From: Candidatus Poribacteria bacterium
GTDB lineage: Bacteria > Poribacteria > WGA-4E > WGA-3G
Length of the DNA stretch: 36,822 bases
Reading direction: 5' to 3'
Assembly (NCBI GenBank): GCA_028820845.1
Contig: JAPPII010000046.1
Coordinates: 1-36,822, forward strand
In this document: positions 7,382-17,400 of the stretch, in pieces
How positions within the stretch are numbered: position 1 is the stretch's first letter
How the letters are laid out: the number at the start of each line of letters is the position of its first letter
Made by a program: the position numbers and the translations under genes
The notes under the pieces: generated by a model
The model's input: only the letters and a program-made list of their open reading frames with translations
Database searches by the model: none
What the model was told of the DNA's origin: nothing

Positions 7382-9613
7382 CTATTTTTTCTGCCCTGTA
7401 AGCAGCTTCGCAACCTCGGCTCTACCTGCTTTAACTTCTGCCTCGTCCACCTCTATCTGTAGCATCCCAGCCACGAATTGCGTCAGTTGCCAGTCAACTT
7501 TCGTGACAGCCAGAGGGGTCATGCCCTGATTATCTTGGATGGTTGTATCCGCACCCTTTTCTAAAAGTAACTTTGCTGTTTCAGCGTGTCCGAAGAAAGC
7601 CGCTGCGTGTAGTGCAGTTCCACCGTCTCGACTCCTGACATTGATCTCTGCGCCGCGTTCGAGGAGCATCGCGACTGCTGCTGTGTGGCCCATTAATGCC
7701 GTTGTGCTCAACAGTGTTGACCCGAATTCCATGTTCATGGCATTGGGGTCCGCGCCATCTGCTAAAGCCTGTTTCAGTACCGCGGTGTTACCCGTGAATG
7801 CTGCCGCCCATATATCACCTATGACCGCGTCTGATTCCGAAGGTGGTTCGACCTTGAGCATCTCAGCGATTTTGGCTTTCCCTGCTGCGACCTGCTCCTG
7901 TTCGAGCTTTACGCCTAACGATCTCGACAAAAACTGCGTCATTTCCCAAGGCACCGCCAAAATGTCTATAGGTGTCGCCCCGTCGCCATTTTTTGTGTTT
8001 ACATCAGCACCGTTGTTTATAAGCAGTTCAGCAGTTTCAGCGCGTCCTAAAAACGCAGCCAAATGCAAAGGCGTATTCCCATCTCGATTTCTGCCGTTGA
8101 TATCCGCCCCATGTTGGAGCAGCAGTTCAGCAGCAGCCGTTTGATCCATCATCGCTGCCCATGCCAAGGGCGGCATCTCAAAACGCGTCTCATTAACATC
8201 GGCACCCTCTGCTATGTGTTGTTTGATAGCTGCGATGTCTCCGGCGCGTGCAGCACCTATTAAGGTATTTTCTGTTAATTTTAGAAACCCTTTCATGAGG
8301 TCGCCATCCTCTGGAATAGCGAACGGCGGGTCGGGTTGTTTGTTCCATATCGGCATTCCGTCAGCAATTTCCCGCTGTATATCACTTTTGCGGCTGCGAA
8401 TGAAGTCGCGTGCTGCCGCTAATTCACTCTCAAAAGTCGGCTTAGGCGCGTTTCCCGACCTTCCACCTCTGCCCCATTCTTCTTCAACCACACGCTGAGC
8501 AGGCACTAAATGTGGCTCAACCATCACAGCGACTTCGTCTAACCTCGCTAACAATTCCGTTGTGTTCCAATGTTTGTCTAAAATCTCAGTAAGCACTTTC
8601 CTATACTGTTGTCGTCCGGACTCGGATTGATACAACTTATAGGCGATCAGTCCCTGTGTTTTAACAGAGATTGGTGCCCCTGCGTCGTTCATGAAATCAA
8701 TTTTACTCAACTTGGTAAAGACAGAGTCCATGCCCCACGGAATGAAATAAAATTTGTTATCATCAGGGTTCAAATAGGCAAAAAAGTTGTTCTTGTTCCC
8801 CGAGTAACCGTCCCAGAACCCGACTAAGCCTTCAGCAGCCCAGAACTTATAAAACGACTCCAAATCTACCAACTTACCGATGTCAACCTCTGTTGTTTTT
8901 GGGTCCGCCAGAAGGTCAATCAAGGCTTTAATGTGTGTCCTGCCCTGTGTATCGTCGCCACGTTTGTGTTCAAGACTGTTTTCCCAACCTTCATAAAAAT
9001 CCACGACCGTCCCTTCGTAGAGGGGACCATCGCTGTTCCCGAAGGCACGTTTCAATAAGGGTGCCCGCATGGTTTCTACGTGCGAATATATTCCAAGGTC
9101 TTTGCCGTTCACTGTTACTTTCGCATACGCGCATCGCGGTGCAGGTGATCCGATCGCATTAAACAGCGCATACCCTATAAACTGGCTCACCAAACCTGTG
9201 TCTTGTTTGTTGTTATTAAGCGTTAGGTTTGTTAATCCTTCAATCTCACCATCTTTGTCAACGTGATTTAGTTTGATTTTGAGGGACGGACGCGTGTGGC
9301 TGAGTGAACCGATAAACCCTTTTTTACGGATTCCTACCTCTGGGAAAACTACGCCATCAATGCTGACACTCGCGTCAACATAAGTATACGGACTTTCCAT
9401 CGGCTTGAATTGCCGGGAGGCACCGAGTGCTGTTCTGATATCCCGTGACTGATACCGGATTGTATCCCAATCCTGCTGCGACAGCGTAATCTGCACGTCT
9501 ATAATGCGGTCTGTTGGAAAAATATCATCTAATGTAAGTTCTTTCGCATTGGTATGTTGGGCAGCAATCCCAAAACAGAAAATTATTGCTAAGTACATTA
9601 TCCATTTCGTCAT
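7382..9613 (-). CDS. Secreted CotH kinase-family protein with C-terminal ankyrin repeats
   Basis: 743 residues. A signal peptide is likely (KWIMYLAIIFCFGIAAQHTNA, about residues 3-23). Residues about 28-430 are a CotH domain: LTLNNNKQDTGLVSQFIGY, an AKVTVNGKDLGIYSHVE strand, EGLVGFWDGYSGNKNNFF and FIPWGMDSVF are typical CotH landmarks; CotH of Bacillus is an atypical kinase that phosphorylates spore-coat proteins. Residues about 445-740 hold ankyrin repeats (NGRNRDGNTPLHLAAFLGR, VRSRDGGTALHAAAFFGH). The ankyrin part is duplicated: each half ends in a W-MTQFLS/W-LTQFVAG segment and an AG-A-IAEML-like helix. The start at 9613 has a good AGGAGAAAAAG site. Likely extracellular; the target is unknown. 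Confidence 0.85.
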   Translation of the reverse strand: MTKWIMYLAIIFCFGIAAQHTNAKELTLDDIFPTDRIIDVQITLSQQDWDTIRYQSRDIRTALGASRQFKPMESPYTYVDASVSIDGVVFPEVGIRKKGFIGSLSHTRPSLKIKLNHVDKDGEIEGLTNLTLNNNKQDTGLVSQFIGYALFNAIGSPAPRCAYAKVTVNGKDLGIYSHVETMRAPLLKRAFGNSDGPLYEGTVVDFYEGWENSLEHKRGDDTQGRTHIKALIDLLADPKTTEVDIGKLVDLESFYKFWAAEGLVGFWDGYSGNKNNFFAYLNPDDNKFYFIPWGMDSVFTKLSKIDFMNDAGAPISVKTQGLIAYKLYQSESGRQQYRKVLTEILDKHWNTTELLARLDEVAVMVEPHLVPAQRVVEEEWGRGGRSGNAPKPTFESELAAARDFIRSRKSDIQREIADGMPIWNKQPDPPFAIPEDGDLMKGFLKLTENTLIGAARAGDIAAIKQHIAEGADVNETRFEMPPLAWAAMMDQTAAAELLLQHGADINGRNRDGNTPLHLAAFLGRAETAELLINNGADVNTKNGDGATPIDILAVPWEMTQFLSRSLGVKLEQEQVAAGKAKIAEMLKVEPPSESDAVIGDIWAAAFTGNTAVLKQALADGADPNAMNMEFGSTLLSTTALMGHTAAVAMLLERGAEINVRSRDGGTALHAAAFFGHAETAKLLLEKGADTTIQDNQGMTPLAVTKVDWQLTQFVAGMLQIEVDEAEVKAGRAEVAKLLTGQKK

Positions 9614-9804
9614 CTTTTTCTCCTGTTATTTTAACTCGAATCCTTCCCTCGGTAGGCGAGGTTTTGCAGCGGACTCGATCCGGGGAATGCCATTAAGGCA
9701 TTCATACCGTTGATTCATGCGACGTGCATTCCAATCTCGCCGGTGCAGAGTGTATAAGTAATTCTAAAACCTACTATAGTTTATCACATCTTGATTTTTT
9801 ATGC
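9614..9804. other. Divergent intergenic region, left part
   Basis: Between the minus-strand CotH gene and the plus-strand helicase gene. It holds a GAATGCC/GGCATTC hairpin at about 9686-9703 and an imperfect GTAG-headed inverted repeat near 9652. No open gene is visible. Confidence 0.5.
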
Positions 9805-9833
9805 TTGCGAATTTTGAACGTTATTGGTATCCT
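9805..9833 (+). promoter_or_regulatory. Candidate promoter of the PLD-helicase gene
   Basis: TTGCGA at 9805-9810 and TATCCT at 9828-9833 with a 17-bp spacer, 72 bp upstream of the ATG. Both boxes deviate from consensus, so this is only a candidate. Confidence 0.35.
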
Positions 9834-9838
9834 ATCTT

Positions 9839-9859
9839 GTAGGAGCAATCTCCCGCTCC
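9839..9859 (+). repeat. Degenerate REP-like hairpin
   Basis: GTAG head (9839-9842) followed by GGAGC/GCTCC arms around an AATCTCCC loop. A weaker member of the window's REP family, in the leader of the helicase gene. Confidence 0.45.
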
Positions 9860-9905
9860 CAAGCGAGAATATATTTATAGCAACCATTTCCAGAAAGATA
9901 ACGCA

Positions 9906-12900
9906 ATGTCAAATACCTCCCACATCCGAGACAACAGCATGTATGGCACCGTCGCCGATTTTCTGCGAGATAAAATCCAAGACGGTTCCTCCCTCTCCAT
10001 TGTTTCTGCTTATTTCACCATTTACGCCTTTAATAAACTTAGAGATGAGTTGAGCAGTATCAAGGAACTCCGTTTCCTTTTCGGAGAACCGAGTTTTATC
10101 GGCGGAATAGATCCACAAAAAACCGAAAGCAAGGCGTTTGAGTTAACCGAAACAGGATTAAGTCTTGGGAATTATCTCCCGCAAAGCGAAGTCGCTAAGG
10201 CGTGTGCGAATTGGATTGAGAAGAAGGTTAAAATCAAATCGGTACGTCAGTCAAACTTTCTGCACGGCAAAATGTATTATATTGAGAAGAACGGGAGCGA
10301 GGATGCGCTTATCGGCAGTTCCAATTTTACTGTCCGCGGCTTGGGATTGAGCGAAACCGCCAACAATATAGAACTCAACCTCGAAGTTGATAGCAAAAGC
10401 GACTGTGCCGACCTTAAAGCGTGGTTTGATAACCTCTGGGAATCGGATCAGGTAGAGGATGTAACGAACGAGGTTGTGCGGAATTTGAAAAATGCTTATC
10501 AGGACAAAGACCCCGAATTCATCTACTATAAAACGCTTTACCATCTCTTTGAAAACATATTGGCAGATGTAGGCGACGCGGAATTTGCCGAAGCGAATCC
10601 TTCATTCTTGCAGATGGAAATCTGGCAGACGCTCTATGCTTTTCAAAGGCACGGTGTTCAGGCGTGCATCCAAAAACTCAAAGCTTATAACGGGTGTATT
10701 ATCGCTGATAGCGTCGGATTGGGCAAAACCTACGAGGCACTCGCGATTATCAAGTACTTTGAACTGCGAAATAAGAATGTTTTGGTACTGTGTCCGAAAA
10801 AGTTAGAAAAGAACTGGACGCTTTATCCGGTACACTATCGGAGAAGACGTAATCCACTGAAAGCCGATAAGTTCCGCTACAATGTGCTGGCACACACAGA
10901 TTTGAATCGAGAATATGGAGATGCCAACGGTATTGACTTGGCGCAGCACGAATGGGACGGATATGATCTCATCGTTATTGATGAATCCCACAACTTCCGA
11001 AATCGTGGTGTCCGCTACGAGAAATTGATGGAAGATGTCATCCAGAGTGGCGGCAAAACACAGGTGCTTATGCTTTCCGCTACACCGGTCAACAATAGAC
11101 TCACTGATCTTGCGAATCAGATCTGTTTAATCACTGAAGATGAGGACGACGCTTTTAGACAGACTGGTATTCCAAGCATTAGGGGGACGCTCAACGCTGC
11201 ACAAAGTCGTTTTGATACGTGGACAGCAGAAACTGAGCAGATGCCCAAAAACTCTCAAAAACAGGAAAGCCTTGCGGAAAGCCTGAACGCTGACTTTTTT
11301 GCCTTATTAGATCGACTCACTATCGCCCGTTCCCGGACGCATGTCATCAATTTCTATGACAATGCTATTGAAGAAGTGGGTCAGTTTCCAGATCGCGAAC
11401 CTCCGAAATCTATCTTTCCTGAAATTGATCTGCAAGGTAAATTCCCGACCTACCCAGCGATTAGCCACCAAATTGATGGCTACAAACTCGCACGCTTTAT
11501 TCCATCAAATTATATCCGTAAAGAATGCCGCCATCATTATGGCGAGAGACTTCTCCGGCAGCGCGAGTTCAACCTTATTGGTATGATGAAGGTGAACTTT
11601 CTCAAACGACTTGAGAGTAGTGTTCACTCCTTCACAACTACATTGGAACGTACCGTTAAAGAAATTGCCGAACTTGAATCCAAAATCGAAAACTTTTTAA
11701 ATGGGGAGGCTAAAAAAGAAGCGGGTTTTGATCCGTTGGCTGAAGCTGAAAAGGAATACGGTGATGATGAAGATTACGATCTACAAACTGGCATAGAAGC
11801 GGGGAAAAACCAGTTCTATCCATTTGAACACCTCAATCTTGACGCTTGGCTTGCCGATCTTCGAGACGATAGAATGCAATTGGATAAAATTTACAGAATT
11901 GGGAACAATATTACACCTGAGCGCGATGCTAAATTGGAGCAACTCAAGCAGCTGATTGCCACTAAGGTGCAGAACCCCACAAAAAACCGAGACGGGAAAG
12001 AGAATCGCAAAGTCCTCGTCTTTACCGCCTTTGCCGATACCGCTAACTATCTCTACGATAATCTACGCAAATGGGCAACCGAGACCCTTAATATTGAGAG
12101 TGCTGTTGTTACCGGTGGTACAAGCAGAAGCGATCTCGTCCGAAACGACTTTGACGAAATCCTTACCAATTTCTCACCCATCTCCAAAGAGAGAGACGAT
12201 AGCGAAACAGAAGGTGAAACTCCCGAAATAGATCTTCTCATTGCTACCGATTGTATCTCCGAGGGACAAAACCTACAAGATTGCGACTATCTCATCAATT
12301 ACGATATTCATTGGAATCCTGTCCGTATCATCCAACGTTTCGGACGAATTGACCGTATCGGCAGCAGGAACAAAAAGATTCACCTCATTAACTTCTGGCC
12401 CACGCCTGAACTCGACGCGTACATCAATCTCAAACCTCGCGTTGAAGCACGCATGGCACTCGTCAATCTCACTGCTACAGGCGACGATGATCTACTTTCA
12501 TTGAAGGAAAAAGAGAGCATGGAACAGGTCTGGACGCACCGCGATGAACAACTCCGCCGCATGCAAACCGAAATCCTTGATTTTGAAGATATTGAGGAGC
12601 AGTTGAATCTCAACCAATTCACGCTTGACGATTTCCGGGCGCAGCTGCTCGACTATCTCCGTGAAAATGAAGCGAAACTCAGAGATGCCCCGCTTGGTTT
12701 ATACGCCGTCACTGCACCACTCACACACGACGGGATTCCTGTGAATATCAAACCGGGGGTCATCTTCTGTCTAAAGCAGACCGGTGAGGTAGAGGACGGT
12801 GAAGAGGGGAAAAAACTCAATCCGATTCATCCCTATTATCTTCTTCATATAAGTGAGGAAGGTGAGGTATCTATCGGGTTTACCAATCCAAAACGGATCT

Positions 12901-13169
12901 TAGAACGGTTCAGTCAGCTTTGTGTTGGGGAAACGAAGCATGACCGAGATCTTTGCCACTGGTTTAACGAAGAAACTGACAATGGCAAAGATATGACCAT
13001 CTATGAGATGCTGCTCAATACCGCACTGAATTCAATTCGCGAGGAATACAACCGGAAGGTCAACGATCAACTTGACGCAAGTGCTGACGCGCTGCTGCCG
13101 ATTGCTGACAACCAGATTACCGAAAAGACTGAATTTGAACTCATTACATGGTTGGTCATTAGACATTAG
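9906..13169 (+). CDS. PLD-nuclease domain plus SNF2-type SF2 helicase, putative restriction subunit
   Basis: 1087 residues. The N-terminal part (about 1-175) is a phospholipase-D-like nuclease module with H120-x-K122 (FLHGKMYY) and GSSN at 137-140. From about 230 on it is an SNF2-type helicase: Walker A ADSVGLGKT near 267-275, DESH box at 359-362, LSATPVNN after it, and the C-terminal motif RIIQRFGRIDRIGSRN near 808. SNF2 motors with PLD nucleases occur in anti-phage systems, and the methyltransferase gene 1.3 kb downstream fits a modification partner. No signal peptide. The ribosome binding site is weak. The last codons and stop lie inside an AGACATTAG sequence that recurs 78 bp downstream, so the 3' end may be altered by repeat DNA. 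Substrate and true partners are inferred. Confidence 0.88.
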   Translation: MSNTSHIRDNSMYGTVADFLRDKIQDGSSLSIVSAYFTIYAFNKLRDELSSIKELRFLFGEPSFIGGIDPQKTESKAFELTETGLSLGNYLPQSEVAKACANWIEKKVKIKSVRQSNFLHGKMYYIEKNGSEDALIGSSNFTVRGLGLSETANNIELNLEVDSKSDCADLKAWFDNLWESDQVEDVTNEVVRNLKNAYQDKDPEFIYYKTLYHLFENILADVGDAEFAEANPSFLQMEIWQTLYAFQRHGVQACIQKLKAYNGCIIADSVGLGKTYEALAIIKYFELRNKNVLVLCPKKLEKNWTLYPVHYRRRRNPLKADKFRYNVLAHTDLNREYGDANGIDLAQHEWDGYDLIVIDESHNFRNRGVRYEKLMEDVIQSGGKTQVLMLSATPVNNRLTDLANQICLITEDEDDAFRQTGIPSIRGTLNAAQSRFDTWTAETEQMPKNSQKQESLAESLNADFFALLDRLTIARSRTHVINFYDNAIEEVGQFPDREPPKSIFPEIDLQGKFPTYPAISHQIDGYKLARFIPSNYIRKECRHHYGERLLRQREFNLIGMMKVNFLKRLESSVHSFTTTLERTVKEIAELESKIENFLNGEAKKEAGFDPLAEAEKEYGDDEDYDLQTGIEAGKNQFYPFEHLNLDAWLADLRDDRMQLDKIYRIGNNITPERDAKLEQLKQLIATKVQNPTKNRDGKENRKVLVFTAFADTANYLYDNLRKWATETLNIESAVVTGGTSRSDLVRNDFDEILTNFSPISKERDDSETEGETPEIDLLIATDCISEGQNLQDCDYLINYDIHWNPVRIIQRFGRIDRIGSRNKKIHLINFWPTPELDAYINLKPRVEARMALVNLTATGDDDLLSLKEKESMEQVWTHRDEQLRRMQTEILDFEDIEEQLNLNQFTLDDFRAQLLDYLRENEAKLRDAPLGLYAVTAPLTHDGIPVNIKPGVIFCLKQTGEVEDGEEGKKLNPIHPYYLLHISEEGEVSIGFTNPKRILERFSQLCVGETKHDRDLCHWFNEETDNGKDMTIYEMLLNTALNSIREEYNRKVNDQLDASADALLPIADNQITEKTEFELITWLVIRH

Positions 13170-13278
13170 CCCATACTGTACTACAATCTTCCAGATTGGG
13201 TCATGTTGTAGCACAATCTTCCAGATTGTGTCTTCTGTAGACATTAGCCCATACTGTGCCACAATCTTCCAGATTGTG
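13161..13278. repeat. REP hairpin cluster upstream of the RAYT
   Basis: Two copies of AGACATTAGCCCATACTGT (starting at 13161 and 13239) with three ACAATCTTCCAGATTG-type hairpins at about 13183-13198, 13212-13230 and 13260-13278. The middle one has the GTAG head (13208-13211) and a perfect CACAATC/GATTGTG stem. The cluster spans the end of the helicase gene and the RAYT leader. Confidence 0.8.
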
Positions 13279-13303
13279 TCTTCTGTAGAGTTCTGTTTCT
13301 CGC

Positions 13304-13362
13304 CAACTGGAAATGGACGCTACACAGATAATGGATGCACCAATTCGGAAGTAGACGCTACA
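13304..13362. repeat. Two REP half-sites in the RAYT leader
   Basis: Two related sequences ending in GCTACA: AACTGGAAATGGACGCTACA (from about 13305) and a copy reading CGGAAGTAGACGCTACA (to about 13362). They match the arm of the REP hairpins found on the other side of the transposase (CTGGAAGTATGTGCTACA), i.e. GTAG heads on the minus strand. Confidence 0.55.
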
Positions 13363-13395
13363 AAAAATATAGGTCTAAAACGGAAAAAACTAAAA

Positions 13396-14067
13396 ATGAA
13401 TCAATATAACTACAAACTCTACTATCGTCGTAACTTACCACATATACAACCTCCAGGGGCAACCTTCTTCATAACATTTAACCTGACAGGATCAATACCG
13501 AAACATCTCTTACAACAGTACATCACAGAAAAGAGAAAACTTGAAGCAGCAGAACAGATAACCTTCAAACAGAAACAAGATATCCCAAAAAAGAAACGTG
13601 AGTGGTTCCGAAAATTTGAAGAAACATTAGATCAAGCAAATAACGGACCCGTATGGCTCAAAAACGAACAGATAGCTAAATTGGTAGCTGAGAGTCTTCA
13701 CCACCTAAATGGGAAAGTATATTCTTTAATTTCATACTGCATCATGGCAAACCATGTTCATATCGTATTCACACCACTGGAACTCCGACCTTCTGTAACA
13801 GATGATAAACAGACTCACACTATGCGTTACCATTCGTTATCTTCAATCATGCATTCACTCAAAAGTTATACAGCACAAAAAGCAAATCAAATGTTAGGAC
13901 GTAGCGGCGCATTCTGGCAACACGAAAGTTACGACCATTGTATCCGTAATCCAGATGAGCTGCATCGAATTATTAGGTATGTCCTCAATAATCCGGTAAA
14001 AATAGGCTTAGTCAAAGAATGGAAAGAATGGAAGTGGAATTACCTATCCAAAACGTGCGACTTGTAG
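13396..14067 (+). CDS. REP-associated tyrosine transposase (RAYT, IS200/IS605-like Y1 HUH)
   Basis: 223 residues. HUH motif ANHVHIV with H120 and H122, and a catalytic tyrosine at Y179 in FWQHESYDHCIRN, followed by the usual RAYT tail (IIRYVLNNPVKIGLV). RAYTs are single-copy domesticated Y1 transposases that mobilise REP/REPIN hairpins rather than themselves. The start at 13396 is chosen because similarity begins there; the frame is open further upstream but only through repeat DNA. Hairpins with GTAG heads flank it on both sides. It lies between the helicase and methyltransferase genes, so it either inserted into a two-gene operon or hitchhikes with it. Confidence 0.92.
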   Translation: MNQYNYKLYYRRNLPHIQPPGATFFITFNLTGSIPKHLLQQYITEKRKLEAAEQITFKQKQDIPKKKREWFRKFEETLDQANNGPVWLKNEQIAKLVAESLHHLNGKVYSLISYCIMANHVHIVFTPLELRPSVTDDKQTHTMRYHSLSSIMHSLKSYTAQKANQMLGRSGAFWQHESYDHCIRNPDELHRIIRYVLNNPVKIGLVKEWKEWKWNYLSKTCDL

Positions 14068-14085
14068 TAGTATCTGAAATCTTCA

Positions 14086-14111
14086 TAGCACAAACTGGAA
14101 GTATGTGCTAC
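14086..14111 (-). repeat. REP hairpin downstream of the RAYT
   Basis: TAGCACA/TGTGCTA arms (14086-14092, 14104-14110) around an AACTGGAAGTA core. On the minus strand it reads GTAG, stem, TTCC loop, as in the other family members. Confidence 0.7.
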
Positions 14112-14150
14112 GCTATAGAACCTAAGTTGCTATTTACGAGATTTTAAGCA

Positions 14151-14276
14151 TGCAGCTAACGTTTTTCATTGAAATGTGCCATGTATCGTAGGTGTTTTGT
14201 AGCGTAAACTTCCTGCAGCTAACGTTTTTCATTGAAATGTGCCATGTATCGCAGGTGTTTTGTAGCGTAAACTTCC
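14151..14276. repeat. Two tandem 63-bp units
   Basis: Unit 1 (14151-14213) and unit 2 (14214-14276) are identical except for one T/C difference. Each begins TGCAGCTAACG and ends TGTAGCGTAAACTTCC, i.e. each ends in half of a REP hairpin. The array is a local duplication anchored on a REP arm; together with flanking REPs it fills the 14068-14445 gap. Confidence 0.88.
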
Positions 14277-14285
14277 AGTTTGCGC
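14262..14285 (+). repeat. REP hairpin (GTAG head, 9-bp stem, TCC loop)
   Basis: GTAG at 14262-14265, then GCGTAAACT paired with AGTTTGCGC (one G.T) around loop TCC. It overlaps the end of the second 63-bp unit. A further degenerate copy in the opposite orientation lies at 14390-14417 (CTGGAAGTATGTGCTAC). Confidence 0.75.
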
Positions 14286-14445
14286 CCTGAGATGCACAAC
14301 CTAATAGGTTTGCGGCGTACTTGAAGAAACACCCCAGCAAAAACCCCAGATACGACGCGCATCATGCTACAAACCGGCAACTTGGGTTATAGCAGCAAAA
14401 CTGGAAGTATGTGCTACAAAATTGATAACAGAGAAAGGTAGCCTA

Positions 14446-17400
14446 ATGAATTCAGAAGTCACAATCAGACAAAACATTCAGAATGCCCTAAAGAACTTTA
14501 ATAATCAACCGCTAAGAGAAGCCGCCACAACTCTCCTGAACACCCTCGGCTACTACAGCAAGCGAGTTGGAAATGACGAAATCGACACCGAGAGGTTTGA
14601 CCGTCTCTTTGAATCCGCCATTGACACTGCTAAACTATCTGATAAACTCCGTATTGAAGAGTGGCAATCTTTTTTCCAAATCATGCAAGTAGCAGATGAG
14701 GAGATTAACCAACAGATAGACCCAAAGCAGGGCTCATTGTTTGAGAGTACCCAAATAGATGACGCGCTCAGAACTTCTTATATGTTCGTCACGGTTCAAC
14801 TAACTAAAAATACCTACACGCGCACGCAGCTTGCTGACATCACCCGCTTTATCAACAAAGTGTATGAAAAATCGATCATGGTGATGTTCCGATACGGTGC
14901 TGTTCTCTCCCTCGCCATAATTAACCGTAGACCTAACCTCCGTAAGACTACAAAACAGGTTTTGGAAAAGGTAACACTTATCAAGGACATTAATCTTGAT
15001 TCTCCGAAACGCGCGCATATAGACATTGTATCGGAGCTCCATCTCCGTCGACTCATTGAAAATGAAGGGGTGAGTAACTTCGATACACTCCATAAGGCAT
15101 GGGAAGGTGTCCTCAATACGGAACCCCTCAATCGTAAATTCTATACCGAGTTATACAAATGGTATCAATGGGCAGTTACGGAATGTGAATTTCCCGATGA
15201 AAATGATGATATGCAAGTTATCCGTATGATAACGCGCCTTCTTTTTATCTGGTTTCTCAAGGAAAAGGATTTGGTGTCTGAGAATATTTTTGAGATAGAA
15301 AGTGCGGATGCATCACTAAACAACTTTTCGATGGAGACCTCTGATTACTATCAAGCTGTGCTGCAAAACTTGTTCTTTGCCACGCTTAACACGCCGATAA
15401 AAGAGCGTATGTTTAGCACGCGCGATTCGCGAAACCATCGTGACGGAAGTAAATACAGATACGAAGACCTACTTCAATATCCAAATGAATTTTTGGAATA
15501 CCTTAAACAAGTTCCGTTTGTCAACGGGGGCTTATTCGACTGTCTTGATACTTTCGAGGCAACCGGCGATGGCGGTTTACGCATTGATTGTTTCACAGAC
15601 AACGAAAACGATAGACAAAAACTACACGTACCAGCAGAACTCTTTTTCGATGAAGAAGATGGTCTTTTCCCTCTCTTTTCCCACTACAAGTTTACCGTTG
15701 AAGAAAATACGCCTGTTGAGCAGGAGGTTGCATTAGACCCTGAACTCCTCGGACAAGTTTTTGAAAATCTTCTCGGTGCTTATAATCCTGAAACGCGATC
15801 CACTGCACGTAAAGCCACCGGTTCCTATTATACACCACGTCAAATTGTTGATTACATGGTAGACGAAGCACTCATTGCATATTTTCTGGAGAAAGTTGAA
15901 CCCTATGACAACGATAAAAAAGACTTAGAAGACCGTCTTCGTGATGACCTTCTCGCCTATAATCAGCAAGGCGAGATAGAAAAACCTAATGACCATCTTA
16001 TCCATGAAAATGAAATTCAACCGATGATTGCAGCGATAAACGACCTCAAAATCATTGATCCAGCTGTTGGAACTGGCGCGTTTCCGATGGGAATTCTTAA
16101 TAAACTGGTGCTAATTCTCCGTAAACTGGATCCACAGAACGAACACTGGAAGCAGCAACAACTTGCACACGCTGAAAAAATTGAGGACCCAGAAAGCAAG
16201 GAGAGTGCTCAAAAGGCAATTGAGCAGGTCTTTTCCGAAGCGAACCGTTATAACGATTATGGTAGAAAACTCTATCTCATCCAGAATTGCATTTACGGCG
16301 TAGACATCCAACCGATTGCCACTACTATTGCTAAACTCCGATTCTTCATTTCACTGGTTATTGAACAGGAATCAAATGATGATTGGAGTACAAACTACGG
16401 TATTCGTCCACTTCCCAACTTAGAGACCAAGTTTGTGGCAGCTAATACGCTTATCGGTTTGAAAGAACTAAACGAGTCTGAATTTCAACTGTTCCTTGAA
16501 AACGAAGATATCCAGCAGCTTCGGCAAGAGATCGCAGAACTTCGGAGCAAGCATTTCGGTGCAAACACCCGCCAAACCAAGTTAAGTTACATGAAGCGAG
16601 AGAAAGAATGTCGGGAGCAATTGGCAGAAGCGTTGGCAGCCAAACACGCAAAATGGTGTAAGCAGCAACAAAATAAAATAGAACAAATGGTAGCTGATAT
16701 GCCATCAGAACGAGCACAACAACAGCTGCGGGAAAGGTTGCAAAGAGAATATACTATCAATGAAGCAAAACTTGCAGCAGGACTTGCGGAGGCAAATCGG
16801 ATTGCTCACTGGGACGCGTATGACCAAAACGCAGTCGCTGAATTCTTTGAACCTGAGTGGATGTTCGGGGTGGAAGCCGGATTTGACATTGCCATTGGGA
16901 ACCCCCCCTATATCGAGCGTAAAAAGATTAGTTCAACTGACAAGCAGGCATTGCAAACTTATTTCGACGACTTTTTTACTAGAACAGCCGACATTAGCGT
17001 CTATTTTTACAAACGCGCCGCCGAACTCCTTCGAGATAATGGTATCTTAACGTATATTTGTACGAATAAGTTTATGCGGAGTGACTACGGTGGAAAACTT
17101 CGGAGGTTCTTAACTTCTGAAATGGCACCGAAAGCTATTTTGGATTTTGGAAGTATTTCTGTTTTTGAGGCAGCGGTAGATACCTGCGTTATTCTCGCTA
17201 GAAAGAGTTTGGTCTTTGCAGACGAGACTTTCCAAACGGCAGTTCTCAGAGCAAATTTAGAAAATTTTAACTTTAAAGAAGCGTTTGAGAAACAGAGATT
17301 CTCTATGAATATTTCGCAATTAACGCTTGAAGAGTGGATATTAGAACAACCAGAAATTCTTGATTTGCTTAAAAAATTACAGAACACAGGAACACCGCTC

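Noticed and set aside
13072-13395. Upstream extension of the RAYT frame
   Set aside because: Encoded by REP repeats and overlapping the helicase gene; RAYT similarity begins at 13396.
13161-14290. Direct repeats that could be taken for a CRISPR array
   Set aside because: Units are irregular, spacing is not constant, no cas genes are near, and the repeats are REP hairpins around a RAYT.
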